From Flavobacteriales bacterium (GTDB taxonomy: Bacteria > Bacteroidota > Bacteroidia > UBA10329), in NCBI GenBank assembly GCA_021741155.1, contig JAIOYP010000030.1, positions 1 to 46,707 of the forward strand: 46,707 nucleotides of DNA, written 5' to 3'. Below are positions 1 to 7,205 of the stretch, piece by piece. Positions within the stretch are counted from its first letter, which is position 1, and the number at the start of each line of letters is the position of its first letter. A program made the translations under genes and the position numbers. A model generated the notes under the pieces. That model did no database searches. It was not told the origin of the DNA and saw nothing but the letters and a program-made list of their open reading frames with translations.

Positions 1-83
1 ATTTCTCTTTTCGGACACCCCTGTTTCAAAAACCTTGAAGGTCTCTACAAAAGGATCAATTCATAATTCTTCATTTCTAATTT

Positions 84-1742
84 TTAATTATTCAAGTTAA
101 CGAGGTTTTTCGCGTGAGTCAATGCCGCTTCCGTTGGATTGGCATTGCTCAACATCTTCGCAATTTCTACAATTCTATCCGCCATATCCAATTCTCGAAC
201 GCCAGTTGTAGTTCTTCCCTCCTGCTCTTCTTTGTAAACGTACAAATGCTGATCGGCCTTAGATGCAATTTGCGGCAAATGCGTAATGCATAGCACTTGC
301 ATCCTCGAACTCAATTCTTTGATCTTTCCTCCCATTTTATCCGCCACATCGCCCGAAACTCCTGTATCTACCTCATCAAAAATGATGGCTGGAAGTTGCG
401 TCTTGCTTGCCATTTCAGCTTTGGTCGAAAGCATCAATCTTGACAACTCACCACCACTGGCAATCTTGCTAATGTCTTGTGGTTTTTGTCCCTTGTTGGC
501 GGTGAATAGAATCTCAATTTTATCCTGACCACTCACGTTTCGGTCAGTCTTTTCAAGTTGAATTTCCATCTGCGCATCTGGCATTCCTAATTGCTGCAAT
601 TCAGCAGTTAAGATTGGAGCAATCCGTTTTGCCTCTGTTACTCGAAGATGAGATAGTTTTTCCGCTTCTGTTTGAAGTAAAGATTCAATCTTCTCAAGCT
701 TGCCGTTAAGCAGCGTTAGTTGCTCGTCAGAGTTGGTAATTGAACTCAACTTATCATCTAATTCAAACTGATACTGGATTAACTCCGCCTCAGATTGCTT
801 TCGGTGCTTGGCCATTAAACGGACAATCTCATCCACACGCCCAGCCAATCGTTCCAATTCGGTAGGATCTTGTTCAACCGAACCTGCTTTCTGTGACATT
901 TCTTCCGCCACATCTTCCAGATCAATCAGGTTCTGTTTGATGCGCTGCGACCAATTAGCAGCTGTAGGGTACTTCTTTGACAAACGTTGAAGTTCGTTTT
1001 CAATCTTTCGAAGACTATCAACCATCGCATTCTCCGAGTTGAGCAATGCATCCGAAACCTGACTTAATGTAGCGCTGATTTCTTCAGAGTTCTCCAACAT
1101 GGAAAGCTTTTCCTGATTCTCTATCAGTTCTCCTTCTTTCAAGTTCAATTCTTCCAATTCGGAAAGTTGAAACTTCAAGTAATCTTCATCTTGAGCAGAC
1201 TTTTGCAGGGCATCTTTCAACCGTTCCACTTCTTTTCGAAGTGAGTTCCACTCTTGATAGACTTTCTGATACGCGTAAATCTGCTCGCCTCCATCGGCAC
1301 ATGAATCCAAAAACCGTGTTCTGAAATCGGCCGATTTAAGCGTTAAAACTTCGTGCTGAGAATGGATGTCAATCAGATACGATGCCAAGTCTTTCAGTTG
1401 CACCAACGTCACTGGAGTATCGTTTATGAACGCTCTCGATTTACCGTTGGCGTTAATTTCTCTTCGTAGGATTGTTGGATTTTCGAAATCCAAATCGTTC
1501 TCTTCAAAGAAGGGTTTGAGGTTGTAATTCTCAATATTGAAGAACGCCTCTACCACGCATTTCTCATCTTCTTTATACAAAACCGATGAATCGGCTCGTT
1601 TACCAAGAACCATGGAAAGCGCTCCAATAAGAATTGATTTTCCAGCTCCAGTTTCGCCTGTAATGATGGTCAGGCCATTGTTCAGCTTGACATCAAGTTC
1701 GCTGATGATGGCGTAATTGCGAATATGCAGACGAGTCAGCAT
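84..1742 (-). CDS. recN: DNA repair protein RecN
   Basis: SMC-like ATPase that acts on double-strand breaks with RecA. The 552 residues are full length for the family. The N-terminal ATPase half carries Walker A GETGAGKS at residues 29-36. A long coiled coil fills roughly residues 150-370, and the C-terminal half holds the ABC signature ASGGELSRLML and Walker B AIIFDEVDTGVSG followed by a conserved THLPQIA switch. It starts at an ATG and is 5 bp downstream of the DUF4835 gene, so it is probably the last gene of the coaC-coaB-DUF4835-recN unit. Nothing is odd in it. The 83 bp after its stop contain only AT-rich sequence. Confidence 0.97.
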   Translation of the reverse strand: MLTRLHIRNYAIISELDVKLNNGLTIITGETGAGKSILIGALSMVLGKRADSSVLYKEDEKCVVEAFFNIENYNLKPFFEENDLDFENPTILRREINANGKSRAFINDTPVTLVQLKDLASYLIDIHSQHEVLTLKSADFRTRFLDSCADGGEQIYAYQKVYQEWNSLRKEVERLKDALQKSAQDEDYLKFQLSELEELNLKEGELIENQEKLSMLENSEEISATLSQVSDALLNSENAMVDSLRKIENELQRLSKKYPTAANWSQRIKQNLIDLEDVAEEMSQKAGSVEQDPTELERLAGRVDEIVRLMAKHRKQSEAELIQYQFELDDKLSSITNSDEQLTLLNGKLEKIESLLQTEAEKLSHLRVTEAKRIAPILTAELQQLGMPDAQMEIQLEKTDRNVSGQDKIEILFTANKGQKPQDISKIASGGELSRLMLSTKAEMASKTQLPAIIFDEVDTGVSGDVADKMGGKIKELSSRMQVLCITHLPQIASKADQHLYVYKEEQEGRTTTGVRELDMADRIVEIAKMLSNANPTEAALTHAKNLVNLNN

Positions 1743-1747
1743 GACCG

Positions 1748-2641
1748 CTAGCCTTTTACAATTACTTGATACTTGTTTGCGTTGGCTGGATCTGCCTGCA
1801 TCAGGTCGTTGGCAACCTTGGTTTTTACATCAGGAAAAGCCTCTTTGAAAATATTGATGAGCTCATCGACCTTGGCGGTAAAAAACACAGTCAGGAGATA
1901 CGAATTGGGCTGATCCAATCGGAGTTTTTTGAGGGGCTCGATGCATTCTGTGATTGCCTTTCTACCAGTTTCAAGATCAGATTGCATCAAATCAAGTCCT
2001 TGTCTGTGGTATTTGTAAACCATCTCGCGGAATCCTTCATAACGCGCATTCAGCATGTTCTCAATCAACCAATAACGGTTCTTGGTGCTTTCAAACGCTT
2101 TCCAACCTCGCTCCGATTCACCTTGAGCATTGTTCACAATCTGCAAAGCTTTTTGGAAATAAGGTTCACCTCCTTTTGATGAGAAGCTATCGTAATCGGC
2201 CCCAATAATCATGTAGGCATAAAACGCCATCACAGAGCTCAAGTTGTTGATGTGTTGATTCTCCTGGAATTGAATCGGCTGACTCTCTACATAATTGAAC
2301 ACGAAATCTTGATCGTTCACGTTCAACAAAACCGTGTTGTACGAAGTCATGTAAGCCGGACGACTAGACTGTATCTGCATCGTGGCTTTAAACTTATCTC
2401 CAGAAATCTTTTCTGTGATTGTGATTAATATACTGCACTCAATGCGTTCCTCAATAGCAAAGGCATCGCTTGTCCAAGCGGTCGAATTCATGAACTCACG
2501 CAAATCATTCTGAAGTGTTTCAAAAATTCGTTTCTCCGTATTCTGAATGGCAGGGCTGATAACAGAAACCGTACAATTGAGTTCCTGCGCTTGCGATACA
2601 GTTGTAATTACTAGAAGAAGAATGGTGAGAAACCGTGTCAT
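1748..2641 (-). CDS. DUF4835 family exported protein
   Basis: Exported protein of unknown function, 297 residues. A clear signal peptide covers about residues 1-18 (hydrophobic LTILLLVITTVS, then QAQ), placing it in the periplasm or at the outer membrane. The remainder is soluble and mixed alpha/beta, with no catalytic motif that I recognise. The DUF4835 call rests on the family-like N-terminus, the length, and the known Bacteroidota habit of lying between coaBC and recN. The start overlaps the coaB stop by 4 bp (ATGA), which implies translational coupling. Function is unknown. Confidence 0.85.
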   Translation of the reverse strand: MTRFLTILLLVITTVSQAQELNCTVSVISPAIQNTEKRIFETLQNDLREFMNSTAWTSDAFAIEERIECSILITITEKISGDKFKATMQIQSSRPAYMTSYNTVLLNVNDQDFVFNYVESQPIQFQENQHINNLSSVMAFYAYMIIGADYDSFSSKGGEPYFQKALQIVNNAQGESERGWKAFESTKNRYWLIENMLNARYEGFREMVYKYHRQGLDLMQSDLETGRKAITECIEPLKKLRLDQPNSYLLTVFFTAKVDELINIFKEAFPDVKTKVANDLMQADPANANKYQVIVKG

Positions 2642-3288
2642 TTAAAGGCTATGATTGTGCGCAGAATGTCTTTGGCAACTTCTGCTTTTGTCTTCAATTC
2701 AAAAGTACTGATATTATTGTGTCGATCCAGAATGGTAACCTTGTTTGTATCGTGACCAAAACCTGCTCCAGCATCTTGAAGTGAGTTCAAAACAATCAGA
2801 TCGCAGTCCTTCTTTTTTAGTTTTCCTTTGGCATTATCCAACTCATTATCTGTCTCCAATGCAAAGCCTACCAGAAGTTGGTCGGCACGTTTCCGTTCTC
2901 CCAGCGAAGCTAAAATGTCTGGCGTTGGCTCTAATTCAATGGTCAGCTTGGAATCTTTCTTTTTGATTTTATTCTCAGCCACAAATTTGGGACGGTAATC
3001 CGCTACAGCTGCAGATAGAATCAATACATCATGAGTTGCTTGTTCCGTCATCACCGCATCAAACATATTCTGTGCGGACTGCACGTTAATCCGTTTGATT
3101 TCTTTTGATGATGAAACATTAGATGGCCCGCAAATCAACGTTACCTCTGCCCCACTCGCCAATGCTTCTTCGGCAATGGCAATTCCCATTTTCCCAGAAG
3201 AATGGTTGCTAATAAAACGAACTGGATCAATCGCCTCGTGGGTTGGGCCAGCGGTGATAAGAATCTTCTTTCCTTTAATCTCAGGCAT
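2638..3288 (-). CDS. coaB: Phosphopantothenate-cysteine ligase half (CoaB)
   Basis: Second enzyme of the CoaBC pair: it joins 4'-phosphopantothenate and cysteine. The 216 residues match the C-terminal half of a normal fused CoaBC: ITAGPTHEAIDPVRFISNHS near the start, AAVADYRP around residue 100, the basic KIKKKDSK segment and GFALET. It begins with its own ATG, which overlaps the last codons of coaC by 8 bp in a different frame. In most bacteria CoaBC is one chain of about 400 residues, so this is either a genuine split gene with coupled translation or a one-base frameshift. All expected motifs are intact, so activity as a separate subunit is plausible. Confidence 0.93.
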   Translation of the reverse strand: MPEIKGKKILITAGPTHEAIDPVRFISNHSSGKMGIAIAEEALASGAEVTLICGPSNVSSSKEIKRINVQSAQNMFDAVMTEQATHDVLILSAAVADYRPKFVAENKIKKKDSKLTIELEPTPDILASLGERKRADQLLVGFALETDNELDNAKGKLKKKDCDLIVLNSLQDAGAGFGHDTNKVTILDRHNNISTFELKTKAEVAKDILRTIIAFK

Positions 3289-3820
3289 GAAGTAACTTCT
3301 TCATGAATTCAAAAATAGCTTCTGGTTCTTCCATTCTTCCTTTGCCTTCCAATCCGCTTGCTAATTCGCCTTCGGTAGGTTCAATAATGTGATTTCCGAA
3401 CTCGGCAATGGTCTTGAGGTTCTTCTTCACGGCTGGATGTTGCAACATATCCAAATCCATAGCTGGTGCAACCGCAACAGGACAACGGGCAGATAAATAC
3501 GTAGCTAAAAGTAGGTTGTCGCAAATGCCATTTGCCATCTTACCAATGGTATTGGCAGTTGCAGGGGCAATCACAATTACATCAGCCCAAAGACCAAGTT
3601 CTACATGGTTGTTCCAGTTGCCTTGAGCATCAGAAAATTCAGATTCAACCGGATTTTTGGAAACGGTAGAAAGCGTGAGTGGCGTAACGAAATCAAATGC
3701 AGAATCAGTAGCAACTACCTTCACTTCAGCTCCAGCTTTAACCAACAACCGAACAAGCAAAGGCGTTTTATAAGCAGCAATGCCGCCTGTTACGCCCACC
3801 AATATCTTCTTCCCGTTCAT
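3281..3820 (-). CDS. coaC: Phosphopantothenoylcysteine decarboxylase half (CoaC)
   Basis: FMN-dependent decarboxylase making 4'-phosphopantetheine for CoA. The 179 residues from the ATG at 3820 begin MNGKKILVGVTGGIAAYK, the flavoprotein motif. They also contain the active-site-type sequence NHVELGLWADVIVIAPATAN (the VEL context holds the catalytic His), and a PAMDLDM substrate-clamp motif. A longer reading frame exists from a TTG at 3850, but that start lies inside the terminator loop upstream, so ATG 3820 is preferred. The frame ends KKLLHA-stop. A one-base shift there would join it to CoaB, giving the usual fused length. Confidence 0.93.
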   Translation of the reverse strand: MNGKKILVGVTGGIAAYKTPLLVRLLVKAGAEVKVVATDSAFDFVTPLTLSTVSKNPVESEFSDAQGNWNNHVELGLWADVIVIAPATANTIGKMANGICDNLLLATYLSARCPVAVAPAMDLDMLQHPAVKKNLKTIAEFGNHIIEPTEGELASGLEGKGRMEEPEAIFEFMKKLLHA

Positions 3821-3837
3821 AGACTCTAATATACTTG

Positions 3838-3860
3838 AAAACCCGAACAAGTCGGGTTTT
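3838..3860 (-). terminator. Intrinsic terminator between rpoZ and coaC
   Basis: Perfect 9-bp stem AAAACCCGA/TCGGGTTTT with loop ACAAG, followed by T residues on either strand. It lies 21 bp after the rpoZ stop and 17 bp before the coaC start, so it should end or attenuate the bamD-rpoZ transcript before coaC. Confidence 0.8.
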
Positions 3861-3881
3861 TCAATTCAGTTTGAGTTTGGA

Positions 3882-4229
3882 TTACGCTTCTTTAGTGGCA
3901 GCTGCAGCTTCCTCCTTTGCAGGATTACGGAAGTAAATCTTGCCTTGAAGGTATTCTTCAACAGCAATTGAAACTGGCTTTGGCAAAGCTTCATAGAACT
4001 TAGAGATTTCAATTTGCTCACGGTTCTCAAAAATCTCTTCTAGGTTATCAGAAGAGGTTGCGAATTCAGCCAATTTAGAGTTCAACTCCTCTTTAACGTC
4101 AGCACCAATCTGATTGGCTCGTTTTGCAATAATAGCAATGGTTTCGAACGTGTTGTCCGTTCCAGCCTCGAACCTGCGCATGTCGCGTGTTACAGTGTCT
4201 CTCTCAGCCTTTGTGTTCTTGTATTCCAT
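3882..4229 (-). CDS. rpoZ: RNA polymerase omega subunit, Bacteroidota type
   Basis: Small RNA polymerase subunit that helps beta' folding and assembly. The 115 residues have the omega features as seen in Bacteroidota: an early TVTRDMRRFEAGTDNTFE segment, IAKRANQIGADVKEELN (the conserved AKRA region), and the phylum-typical NREQIEISKFYEALPKP. The tail is Ala/Glu-rich. The start overlaps the end of bamD by 26 bp, so the two are co-transcribed and coupled; the terminator follows. Position next to bamD and coaBC is the usual one in this phylum. Confidence 0.9.
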   Translation of the reverse strand: MEYKNTKAERDTVTRDMRRFEAGTDNTFETIAIIAKRANQIGADVKEELNSKLAEFATSSDNLEEIFENREQIEISKFYEALPKPVSIAVEEYLQGKIYFRNPAKEEAAAATKEA

Positions 4230-5040
4230 CTCTCAGGGTTTTTAACTTATCCAGTTGTCGTTTAGCGTCTGCTTTAATATTCTCCGCGTTTTTTAAATCT
4301 TCAGATCGCGGGTGCTTTTCAATAAAATCATTACACTCCTGCAACGTCTGCTCAAAACGCTCAATTTTCTTTTCGTCAATACTATTATCGGCCAGCAGAA
4401 AACTTGAACGAAGTATCATAAAGCTGATTTCCTCACTGAATTTCGTATCAGGAAACTCCTTGAGCGTATTTCGGAGCGCAAAGATAGCAGCTTTATATTC
4501 ACCTAAACGGTAATAAAGCTTTGCGCCATTATATGCTTTTGTCTCTAGCTTAAAGCGTAAACGATCCATAAGGTCGTTACACTCTTCCACCTTCGGGCTT
4601 TCTGGGTACTTATTAATAAACAATTGAAGCTCATCAATCGCTTTAAGCGTACTTGCCTGATCGAGACTTGGCTCAGCAGAATCCAAGAAATAGCACTTGG
4701 CATTCATAAACTGCCCGTCTTGCGCTCGTTCGCTTCTCGGAAATGTTTTAACAAAGTTATCGAAGTGGTAACCCGCAAGCATGTAATCGCCCAAGTGGTA
4801 ATTGCAATACGCGTAGTAGTAATAGACATCCTCAGCCTTGCTCGTACCACGGAAAACCGTAATCAATTCCTCAAATAAAGGAAATGCTTTCTGGTACTTG
4901 CCATTATCATAATAAACCTTGGCCATTTCGAACTTCTTTTCGAAGTCGTTGCTCTTAAGAACGCGCTGATACTTGCTGCAACCAGCAAACACCATAAGAA
5001 TAGCGAGAATGGTTATGGCTGAATATGCCTTTTTGAACAT
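4204..5040 (-). CDS. bamD: Outer membrane assembly lipoprotein BamD
   Basis: TPR lipoprotein of the BAM complex, which inserts beta-barrel proteins into the outer membrane. From ATG 5040 the protein is 278 residues with a lipoprotein signal: positively charged MFKKAYS, a hydrophobic core and lipobox MVFAGC with the lipidated Cys near residue 21. After it come several TPR units such as AKVYYDNGKYQKAFPLFEEL and AYCNYHLGDYMLAGYHFDNF. A longer frame to 5130 would put about 30 residues ahead of the signal and is rejected. A TATCTTTG promoter box lies 5 bp upstream of the ATG, so the message may be nearly leaderless. Confidence 0.93.
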   Translation of the reverse strand: MFKKAYSAITILAILMVFAGCSKYQRVLKSNDFEKKFEMAKVYYDNGKYQKAFPLFEELITVFRGTSKAEDVYYYYAYCNYHLGDYMLAGYHFDNFVKTFPRSERAQDGQFMNAKCYFLDSAEPSLDQASTLKAIDELQLFINKYPESPKVEECNDLMDRLRFKLETKAYNGAKLYYRLGEYKAAIFALRNTLKEFPDTKFSEEISFMILRSSFLLADNSIDEKKIERFEQTLQECNDFIEKHPRSEDLKNAENIKADAKRQLDKLKTLRDGIQEHKG

Positions 5041-5045
5041 GGCCG

Positions 5046-5053
5046 CAAAGATA
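5046..5053 (-). promoter_or_regulatory. Candidate -7 box for bamD
   Basis: TATCTTTG on the minus strand matches the Bacteroidota TAnnTTTG consensus. Only 5 nt separate it from the bamD ATG, implying a start of transcription at or next to the start codon. No convincing -33 TTTG is visible. Confidence 0.4.
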
Positions 5054-5175
5054 GTTTTTTGAATCACGTGGCGTGAACGGATGTTTTGGGGATTTATTAG
5101 AGGTTGAATGCTAGACAATTCTGCTCGCATCTATTACTTCTTGTGTTCATTCTTAGAATACCTTCACCAATTCTT

Positions 5176-5913
5176 ATGGAATACATAGACTATCTTCCAC
5201 TCTTTATCCTGCTTGCGCTATTGGCGGAAATACTGGGAACTGTGGGTGGATTTGGCTCATCTCTCTTCTTCATTCCTATTGCAAGCTACTTTCTCGATTT
5301 CCATTCGGTTCTGGGCATTACGGCCATCTTTCATGTATCAAGCAACATTTCTAAGATTGCCTTTTTTCGAAAAGGGTTTGATAAAAAGGTGGTGTTATGG
5401 TTAGGGGTTCCTGCCGTGCTATTCGTCATTATTGGTGCTTTCATAAGTAAATACATCACTACTGAATACCTAGAAATTGGACTTTCCGTATTTCTTATAG
5501 TAACAAGTCTTACATTTTTGATATTCAAGAAGTTGGAAATTAAACCAACCATGGCTAATTCGGTTGGTGGTGGCGTGCTTTCTGGGCTTCTTGCTGGTGT
5601 ACTTGGCACAGGTGGTGCCATCCGAGGAATCACCCTTGCGGCATTCAATATGAAGACAGAAGTTTTCATTGCCACGTCTGCCATAATCGACCTTGGTATT
5701 GATGCCAGCCGAAGTGTGGTTTACACGCTTAACGGCTATGTTCATTATCATGACCTCTATCTCATCCCAATTCTGCTCGTAGTGAGTATTCTTGGTACTT
5801 GGATTGGTAAGAAAATTCTCGAACGCATATCGCAAGAGCAATTCAAATCGACTGTACTAGTGCTGATTCTCATTACGGGGGTTGTCACGCTTGGGAAAGT
5901 AATTCTTGGCTAG
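5176..5913 (+). CDS. TauE/SafE family membrane permease
   Basis: Integral membrane protein of the TauE/SafE family, whose members export sulfite, sulfoacetate or other organic anions. From ATG 5176 it is 245 residues with about seven or eight hydrophobic helices. Two family half-repeats are visible: ILGTVGGFGSSLFFIPIASY at the N-terminus and SGLLAGVLGTGGAIRGITLA in the middle, both with the Gly-rich loop of the family. A frame continues upstream to 5104, but the segment is not hydrophobic in the right way and I chose the internal ATG. It is divergent from bamD. The substrate cannot be told from sequence. Confidence 0.88.
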   Translation: MEYIDYLPLFILLALLAEILGTVGGFGSSLFFIPIASYFLDFHSVLGITAIFHVSSNISKIAFFRKGFDKKVVLWLGVPAVLFVIIGAFISKYITTEYLEIGLSVFLIVTSLTFLIFKKLEIKPTMANSVGGGVLSGLLAGVLGTGGAIRGITLAAFNMKTEVFIATSAIIDLGIDASRSVVYTLNGYVHYHDLYLIPILLVVSILGTWIGKKILERISQEQFKSTVLVLILITGVVTLGKVILG

Positions 5914-6144
5914 TTCGACAAATAATGCATAAGTAAACTTTCTGGTTTAACAGCAGAGGACACGGAGATTTTGTTGCTCCGAGGAATGAATAGTCTCACG
6001 ATAAACCACTGTGCCGATAATCATTTCAACTAGTCGCTCATAAACGCCTACATTTACACCGTCTTCAGTTTATGGTGAACTGCGGACACGCTTGAGAAGC
6101 CGCAGAAACCCGTCACAGGTGGAGCGGCTTCTTGTGCTTTAGCA
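5914..6144. other. Intergenic stretch with a 9-bp stem-loop
   Basis: No gene seen. Two items stand out. AGAAGCCGC (6095-6103) and GCGGCTTCT (6124-6132) form a perfect 9-bp stem with a 20-nt loop, 13 bp after the stop of the minus-strand gene 6145-6648. There is no U-run, so it is at best a weak terminator or RNA-end stabiliser. Around 5948-5975 a scrap resembling the GCCACAGA repeat family (cagaggacacggagatt) is present. Confidence 0.4.
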
Positions 6145-6648
6145 TCAATCCTTCCAGCTTCCTTCTTTCTCGGAAGCATCCCAGATTCTTAAATTCAGCT
6201 TGGCTGAAACCTCTTTTGCAAAAGCAAATGCTTCTTCTGCTTTCTCTGTTTCTAGCAAACGAATCCGTTTATTTTGATTTGTGGCAAGATTCACCTGAAT
6301 TACAGACTCTGTGGTTGTAACGCTCGCATTTGACCTACCATATGTTTTGCTGGTTAGCTTGGTTTTGAATACCGAAACACACTTTAATTCATGTAGTTGC
6401 TGCCATTCTCCAAAACCCTGCGTTCCAAAAGCGGTAATCAATCTATACTTACGCTCATCAAAATCGACTTCAATTCCACTCTGATAGCTAAGTAATCCTC
6501 CAGCGGCAAGAACCAATACAATCCCAAGAATGGGGCTACTTGCTAGTCCTCCAATACTGACTAACGCAACAATGATTCCCATTATCTTCAAGGACATTGG
6601 CTTGTCTCTTTTATACAAGTACTGATAAATTCCGTTTTTTAACTCCAT
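6145..6648 (-). CDS. Small two-helix membrane protein
   Basis: Unrecognised protein of 167 residues. Residues about 20-57 form two closely spaced transmembrane helices (IMGIIVALVSIGGLA and ILGIVLVLAAGGLL). Then comes an extramembrane domain of about 110 residues rich in beta-strand propensity, starting SGIEVDFDERKYRLITAFG. The architecture, two helices followed by a strand-rich domain, recalls bacterial PH-like membrane proteins, but no motif proves it. It stands alone on the minus strand. The codon pattern looks coding and a clean ATG is present. Confidence 0.7.
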   Translation of the reverse strand: MELKNGIYQYLYKRDKPMSLKIMGIIVALVSIGGLASSPILGIVLVLAAGGLLSYQSGIEVDFDERKYRLITAFGTQGFGEWQQLHELKCVSVFKTKLTSKTYGRSNASVTTTESVIQVNLATNQNKRIRLLETEKAEEAFAFAKEVSAKLNLRIWDASEKEGSWKD

Positions 6649-6682
6649 CTCTATAATTGATTAACAATTTGTCTAAAAATAT

Positions 6683-6711
6683 GCGGCCAACGAACACGTT
6701 CAGCGGCCAAC
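6683..6711. repeat. Short direct repeat GCGGCCAAC at the edge of mobile-element remains
   Basis: GCGGCCAAC occurs at 6683-6691 and again at 6703-6711, 20 bp apart, with a GAAC/GTTC inverted pair between them. It sits just downstream (minus-strand sense) of the integrase fragment and may be the remnant of a recombination or element end. Confidence 0.3.
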
Positions 6712-6722
6712 TTATTATCTCT

Positions 6723-6863
6723 TTATACATGTTTCTCCATCTGCTCCTTAGTAATAACGTTCGGTTGCACATTAGGGAAAGCCGCCAACAAATTCCTAAA
6801 ATGATAACCGTAGGCAGCATAGTTTCGCTCGCTGTAGTTTCTCATTTTTAGATAATTGGCCAT
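6723..6863 (-). pseudogene. Fragment of a tyrosine recombinase (core-binding domain)
   Basis: A 46-codon frame from ATG 6863 reads MANYLKMRNYSERNYAAYGY, then HFRNLLAAFPNVQPNVITKE, then QMEKHV and stop. This has the pattern of the N-terminal SAM-like, core-binding domain of phage-type integrases (Y-L-K-x-R-N-Y-S-E-R ... I-T-K-E-Q-hydrophobic-E). The frame is open a further 16 codons upstream with no start. After the stop the same frame continues as about 20 sensible codons to a second stop near 6661. The catalytic domain with the Arg and Tyr residues is absent, so this is a relic of an integrated element. Confidence 0.6.
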
Positions 6864-6941
6864 TACCACATGGCTATCAACTGTTCTTTGATTCAAGTAG
6901 GATTTGTTGATTTATTTGAAGTAGGAGACCCCTTCGTTCGT

Positions 6942-7139
6942 GGTGATTTCCTAGTAAGTGGCAATCAACCTCACAAGTTGTTGTTCACTATACAGATGTG
7001 AAACCCTTAGTTCCTTAGAGGAGCAACTTGCAGACTCTGACGTATCCGTTTGTTTCCCTGAGGTTGAGTTTATCCTGAGTTTTTACCGAAGGGAAGTGTC
7101 TGTTTTGGTAGCCATTGAGCCATTAACTAGGAAATCACC
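6942..7139. repeat. Inverted repeat bounding a 198-bp mobile-element remnant
   Basis: GGTGATTTCCTAGT at 6942-6955 is repeated inverted as ACTAGGAAATCACC at 7126-7139, with partial similarity for some bases beyond each arm. The interior has no gene. It includes, at about 7060-7096, an inverted-orientation relative of the CCCTTCG.TAAA..ACTCAGG motif that recurs at 18239-18258. The size and terminal repeats suggest a decayed MITE-like element. Confidence 0.5.
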
Positions 7140-7183
7140 TCCTTCGTCTGGTTGACAGGTGGATTGATGGTTGGTTCGGTTGG

Positions 7184-7200
7184 GAGACCTAGTAGGTCTC
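7184..7200. repeat. Perfect palindrome downstream of lon
   Basis: GAGACCTA-G-TAGGTCTC, an 8-bp perfect inverted repeat with a one-base centre, ends 5 bp from the lon stop codon. A related GTAGGAGACC lies at 6921-6930. It could help terminate lon transcription, but no T-run follows; a dispersed-repeat end is equally likely. Confidence 0.4.
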
Positions 7201-7205
7201 TGTAT

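Noticed and set aside
5914-6144. Possible riboswitch or small RNA upstream of 6145
   Set aside because: Only one simple stem-loop; it is downstream of both neighbouring genes and matches no riboswitch pattern I know.
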